Source: Sphingomonas sp. AOB5 (GTDB lineage: Bacteria; Pseudomonadota; Alphaproteobacteria; Sphingomonadales; Sphingomonadaceae). From it: a stretch of DNA of 58,771 nt. The notes below the pieces were generated by a model. That model was not told where the DNA came from and did no database searches. It worked only from the letters and a program-made list of their open reading frames with translations. Location: positions 1 to 58,771 of the forward strand of contig NZ_JARNTV010000024.1 in NCBI RefSeq assembly GCF_029433115.1, written 5' to 3'. This document shows, piece by piece, positions 55,969-58,771 of this stretch (position 1 is the first letter of the stretch; every line of letters starts with the position of its first letter). The translations under genes were made by a program, and so were the position numbers.

Positions 55969-56334
55969 TCAGCGTACGGTGAGCTGCGATGCCGTTTCGA
56001 TGCGGCGCAGGCCGGTGTTGGCGACCGCATGCGAACCCGCGGTGCGATCCGCCGCGATATCCATCAGCACATCGCGCTGGCCGAGCACCTGGCGATACAG
56101 CGTCTGCGCCTCGTTCACCCGGCCGGTGCGCGAGTAAACGGCCGCGAGGTTGAGCAGCAGTTCGGGGCGGCCCGGATGGATGCGAAGTTCCTGAAGCAGC
56201 GTGCGTTCGGCGCTGGCGTAATCGCCCTGGGCAATCGCGACACTGGCAGCGGGATCATTGGCCTGCGCCTGGGCAGGCATCGCAACCAACGCGAGCGGAG
56301 CCATCATGGTGAGGCCGACAAGCAGGTGACGCAT
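55969..56334 (-). CDS. Exported TPR-repeat protein
   Basis: A 121-residue protein with a signal peptide (LLVGLTMMAPLALVAMPAQA) and about two TPR units (VAIAQGDYASAERTLLQELR, PELLLNLAAVYSRTGRVNEA). It starts at an ATG with a GGAGGG site seven bases upstream. It stands between dcd and the TonB-energising cluster, separated from the latter by that cluster's terminator. A palindrome 23 bases upstream of the start may be an operator. Confidence 0.8.
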   Translation of the reverse strand: MRHLLVGLTMMAPLALVAMPAQAQANDPAASVAIAQGDYASAERTLLQELRIHPGRPELLLNLAAVYSRTGRVNEAQTLYRQVLGQRDVLMDIAADRTAGSHAVANTGLRRIETASQLTVR

Positions 56335-56356
56335 AATTCCCTCCATTCGCTGTGAC

Positions 56357-56378
56357 GTCACGATTTCAGTGTCGTGAC
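56357..56378. promoter_or_regulatory. Inverted repeat upstream of the TPR gene, candidate operator
   Basis: GTCACGA, eight bases, TCGTGAC (7-bp perfect arms), overlapping a second palindrome GTGACGTCAC at 56352-56361. It lies 23-44 bases before the ATG at 56334, in an otherwise AT-rich leader, where a regulator could act. There is no gene in 56379-56469. Confidence 0.4.
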
Positions 56379-56469
56379 TGTTTGATGGAGTTTTTATGAC
56401 ATTTATGTTTCATATTCGCAAGCGACTTCGTGATCGCAGCCAGCAGGCGATCGCGCGCAATTTCGGCAC

Positions 56470-56498
56470 AAAAAAAGAGGCGACCCGAAGGCCGCCTC
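56470..56498 (-). terminator. Rho-independent terminator of the exbD genes
   Basis: Minus strand: GAGGCGGCC, TTCG tetraloop, GGTCGCCTC, then TTTTTTT. A near-perfect 9-bp stem with stable UUCG loop, 43 bases after the last exbD stop. Confidence 0.92.
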
Positions 56499-56540
56499 CC
56501 ATCTGGCCAGCGCCGGAGCGCGGCCGTGTTCGTTCAGGGC

Positions 56541-56969
56541 TTAGAAGTCCCTGCCGTACTGCTCGTTGCCGACGAAGCCGAGCTTGGTGATGTTCGCGCG
56601 CTTCACGATCGCGAGGACGTGATCCACCACTTCGTACCGCGCGGTCGGCGCGGGCTGGAAGTGCAGTTCCGGCTCGACCGGCAGGGCCTTGCTGGCGTCC
56701 AGATACTGGCGAAGCAGCGTGTCATCGACCGGAACGCTGTTCCAGTAGACGCGGCCCGCTTCGTCGATGAAGATCTTGTTCTTGTCCGGCTCGACCGGCG
56801 GCTTCACCTGATCCTTCGGCTGCTGCGGAAGGTCGATCTTCACCGCGTGCGACTGGATCGGGATCGTGATGATCATCATGATGAGCAGAACGAGCATGAC
56901 GTCGATCAACGGCGTCGTGTTCATTTCCACCATCGGCTCGCCTTCGGCGCTACCTGCACTCATTGCCAT
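56541..56969 (-). CDS. exbD: ExbD/TolR-family biopolymer transport protein (second copy)
   Basis: This 142-residue protein has a short cytoplasmic N-terminus, one transmembrane helix (TPLIDVMLVLLIMMIITIPI, with the key Asp in PLIDVML), and a periplasmic domain. It differs from the upstream copy in its periplasmic part (DKNKIFIDEAGRVYWNSVPV), so the two are not recent duplicates. With ExbB it turns proton flow into TonB movement. Last gene before a strong terminator. Confidence 0.93.
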   Translation of the reverse strand: MAMSAGSAEGEPMVEMNTTPLIDVMLVLLIMMIITIPIQSHAVKIDLPQQPKDQVKPPVEPDKNKIFIDEAGRVYWNSVPVDDTLLRQYLDASKALPVEPELHFQPAPTARYEVVDHVLAIVKRANITKLGFVGNEQYGRDF

Positions 56970-56997
56970 GAGATAATTCCCTTAAAACGGTAGCCGA

Positions 56998-57474
56998 TTA
57001 CTGCTGCGAGTTGGGCGGCGGTTCGGAGATGAAGCCCACCTTGATGAAGCCCGCGCGCTGCATCGTGAAGATCGTGGCACCGATGCAGCGATACGGCGTG
57101 TTGATGTCGCCGCGGATATGCGCTTCGGGCAGTTCCAGGTCAGGCGCGGTCAGACCGCCCTGCTTGTCGATCTCCGACTTCAGCTTCTTCTCGGCGCGAT
57201 TGAACAGCTCTTCGCTGGTCACCGGCGCCATGCCCCAATAAACCTGGCACTGGCCCTCAGGGCTGGCGCGCACGGCAAGGAGCACGTTCTCCGGCTTCGT
57301 CTCGGTCGGCTCGTACACCACCTTCGGCAGCGTCAGCTCGACGGACTGGATCACCGTCGGAATGGCGATCAGGAAGATGATCAGAAGCACCAGCATAACG
57401 TCCACGAGGGGCGTCGTGTTGATGTCCGACATCGCTTTGTCTTCGGCGGAATCTCCACCCACACTCATCGCCAT
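56998..57474 (-). CDS. exbD: ExbD/TolR-family biopolymer transport protein (first copy)
   Basis: A 158-residue protein with the same topology: N-terminal SDINTTPLVDVMLVLLIIFL with the conserved membrane Asp, then a periplasmic domain with cysteines at GQCQVYWG and PYRCIGATIFTMQRAG and a Pro-rich end. It lies 101 bases after exbB, and that spacer holds a strong hairpin (57528-57560). The next exbD follows after 28 bases. Confidence 0.93.
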   Translation of the reverse strand: MAMSVGGDSAEDKAMSDINTTPLVDVMLVLLIIFLIAIPTVIQSVELTLPKVVYEPTETKPENVLLAVRASPEGQCQVYWGMAPVTSEELFNRAEKKLKSEIDKQGGLTAPDLELPEAHIRGDINTPYRCIGATIFTMQRAGFIKVGFISEPPPNSQQ

Positions 57475-57527
57475 TGGCGCTTATCCTATCTTTCGCATCC
57501 TGTCCCGGGCCGAAGATCGGACCGGAT

Positions 57528-57560
57528 CCGTGGGGCGGACGAGGAATGCCCGCCCCACGG
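57528..57560 (-). other. Hairpin in the exbB-exbD spacer
   Basis: CCGTGGGGCGG and CCGCCCCACGG, 11-bp perfect arms around an 11-base loop, in the 101-base spacer after exbB. There is no T-run. It may stabilise the exbB mRNA end, partially terminate, or be a processing site setting the ExbB:ExbD ratio. Confidence 0.6.
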
Positions 57561-57575
57561 TGTATCCGAGCCTGA

Positions 57576-58340
57576 TCAGGCGGCGGTCGTCGAGGCCTGC
57601 GGAGCCTTGGCGGCCGGAGCAGCACCCTTCTTGGCGACCGGGCGCACGCGACCGTCCGAAGCGAGGTAGCCGAGCACTTCGTTCGAGAAGGCGCTCATCT
57701 GCTCTGCGATCGACTTGTTGCGGCGCTGCAGCCAGTTGTAGGCGAGCACGGCCGGAACGGCGACGACGAGACCGAGTGCGGTCATGATCAGTGCTTCACC
57801 GACCGGGCCGGCGACGGTGCCGATCGAAGCCTGGCCTTCCGCACCGATCTTGATCAGCGCGCGGAAGATGCCGACGACGGTACCGAACAGACCGATGAAC
57901 GGTGCGGTCGAACCGACCGACGCGAGGAATGCGAGACCGGTCGCGAGCTGCGAGTTGATCGTGCCTTCCGAGCGAGCGAGCGAGCCGTGCAGCCAGTCAT
58001 GGGCTTCGATCGGATCAGTCAGTTCCTTGTACTGGTCCTGAGCGAGCAGCGCGTCGTCGACGAGCTGACGATAGGCCGAGTTCTTGGCGAGCTTCGCCGC
58101 GCCTTCGCGCAGGCTGTTGGCCGACCAGAAGGTCTGACGGACGCGCTTGCCCTGGTTGAGGATCTTCTGCTGCTCGAACACCTTCGTGAAGAGGATGTAG
58201 AGCGTGAAGAACAGCATCACGGTCAGGATGATCGCGGTCGCCCACGAGATGACGCCGCCTTCATTGAGAGCGTGCAGCACGTCGAAGTTGGCAGGCGGCG
58301 CTCCAGCGTTGGCCCCAGCGGCGAGAATGGTCGTGAACAT
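57576..58340 (-). CDS. exbB: ExbB/TolQ/MotA-family proton channel protein
   Basis: This 254-residue membrane protein has three helices: ATAIILTVMLFFTLYILFTK, LATGLAFLASVGSTAPFIGL and ALIMTALGLVVAVPAVLAYN. The family signature GLFGTVVGIFRAL follows the second helix. The Ala/Pro-rich C-terminus is cytoplasmic. ExbB pentamers surround ExbD to form the motor that energises TonB. It follows tonB after 85 bases containing a hairpin. Confidence 0.94.
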   Translation of the reverse strand: MFTTILAAGANAGAPPANFDVLHALNEGGVISWATAIILTVMLFFTLYILFTKVFEQQKILNQGKRVRQTFWSANSLREGAAKLAKNSAYRQLVDDALLAQDQYKELTDPIEAHDWLHGSLARSEGTINSQLATGLAFLASVGSTAPFIGLFGTVVGIFRALIKIGAEGQASIGTVAGPVGEALIMTALGLVVAVPAVLAYNWLQRRNKSIAEQMSAFSNEVLGYLASDGRVRPVAKKGAAPAAKAPQASTTAA

Positions 58341-58386
58341 GTTTGGATCTTTCCTCTAAGAATTTTCGCTTCGTCGTTTTCACAAC

Positions 58387-58417
58387 TCCGGCGCGCGAGC
58401 TCACCCGGCGCGCCGGA
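58387..58417 (-). other. Hairpin in the tonB-exbB spacer
   Basis: TCCGGCGCGC and GCGCGCCGGA, 10-bp perfect arms with an 11-base loop, immediately downstream of the tonB stop. It is GC-rich with no T-run, like the one between exbB and exbD. Confidence 0.6.
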
Positions 58418-58425
58418 CACCCCAA

Positions 58426-58771
58426 TCAGTCTTTCGGCAGCTCCCAACGGAACCGGCTCGGCCAGCTCGCGGGCATCTTGTTCCCTGCGGAATCCTCGGC
58501 CGGCGAGAACCGGGCGCGACGCTTCAGCAGCGAGCAGGCCGTATTGTCGAGCAATGCCGAACCACTCGATCCCGTGATGGTGCAGTTGGTCACCTTGCCG
58601 GTCGCGTCCACGTCGAGGCGGAAGCTGGTGGTGCCCTGCTGCTCACCGCGAAGCGCGGCGGCGGGATAGTCGTCGTTCGTCACCCAGCTCTGCGGGCTAC
58701 CGCGCGGCGTCAGCTTCTTCGCCGGCTTGGGCGGAGGAGGCGGCGGCGCGGGAGGCGCAGGCGGAGCCGGC
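58426..58771 (-). CDS. tonB: TonB-family energy transducer, 3' part only
   Basis: The C-terminal ~115 residues of a TonB protein whose N-terminus lies beyond the window edge. A Pro-rich linker (PAPPAPPPPPPKPAKK) leads to the TonB C-terminal domain: SWVTNDDYPAAALRGEQQGT, VDATGKVTNCTITGSSGSAL, and a terminal SRFRWELPKD. The YPxxA motif and the G-x-V-x-x-C segment are the usual receptor-contacting core of the short proteobacterial TonB type. It is first in the minus-strand tonB-exbB-exbD-exbD order. Confidence 0.9.
   Translation of the reverse strand, partial: PAPPAPPAPPPPPPKPAKKLTPRGSPQSWVTNDDYPAAALRGEQQGTTSFRLDVDATGKVTNCTITGSSGSALLDNTACSLLKRRARFSPAEDSAGNKMPASWPSRFRWELPKD

Noticed and set aside
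56396..56590. A 64-codon plus-strand frame in the TPR/exbD gap
   Set aside because: It runs through the exbD terminator and into exbD on the opposite strand, with no plausible start signal.

Overview
The window is about 58.8 kb of GC-rich alphaproteobacterial chromosome, and the gene content and order point to a sphingomonad (Sphingomonas or a close relative). The indicators are the pckA / chvI-chvG / hprK-rapZ-EIIA-HPr neighbourhood with the short HprK form, the lptD-surA-pdxA-rsmA order, the UPF0262, DUF2849 and DUF934 families, the tonB-exbB-exbD-exbD cluster, frequent GTG and TTG starts, ATGA or GTGA stop/start overlaps, and short palindromic repeats between genes. There are no rRNA or tRNA genes, no CRISPR array, no transposase and no phage module. 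The window is almost entirely core chromosome.

Layout. 1-9 kb: the end of an EF-hand protein, an OmpR-type two-component pair, an OmpA-like protein, a divergent GH29-like glycosidase / enolase-superfamily sugar-acid dehydratase pair, ndk, two tandem paralogous membrane-anchored proteins of unknown function, and holC. 9.4-15 kb: the outer-membrane biogenesis and housekeeping run lptD-surA-pdxA-rsmA. 15-21 kb, minus strand: rsmB with a TPR protein, an LprI/Sel1-like secreted protein, a 49-residue peptide with RiPP-precursor-like features, guaB, and a CitE-like lyase operon. 21-25.3 kb: an SPFH/NfeD pair, a Tat-exported DUF885 peptidase-like protein and an SGNH esterase. 25.3-27.1 kb: small minus-strand genes around infA, including a 57-residue protein and an MbcA/ParS-like small protein.

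27.1-34.8 kb is the carbon and envelope signalling block: pckA, a dicarboxylate symporter, ChvI/ChvG, and a regulatory phosphotransfer chain (HprK, RapZ, mannose-type EIIA, HPr) with no sugar permease nearby. 34.9-42 kb: an SpoU methyltransferase, secreted small proteins (two of them tandem paralogues), a META-domain protein, rmuC, fhs, a lipoprotein and a membrane hydroxylase. 42-46 kb is a compact assimilatory sulfur operon: cobA (siroheme), DUF2849, cysI, DUF934 and cysH. 46-56 kb: a YegD-like Hsp70, dnaB, UPF0262, a GH25 lysozyme, cdd, an alcohol-dehydrogenase-like oxidoreductase, a sialate O-acetylesterase and dcd. 56-58.8 kb: a TPR protein and a TonB energising cluster (tonB, exbB, two different exbD) with strong hairpins in its spacers.

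The observations most worth following up are the orphan RiPP-like peptide beside guaB, the hairpins that punctuate the tonB-exbB-exbD unit, the small-protein / infA / MbcA-like operon, the symporter set inside the conserved pckA-chvIG region, the tandem membrane paralogues, and two families of short repeats. Nothing here clearly demonstrates a new multi-gene system. The RiPP-like peptide is the best lead, but no maturation enzymes are visible in the window.
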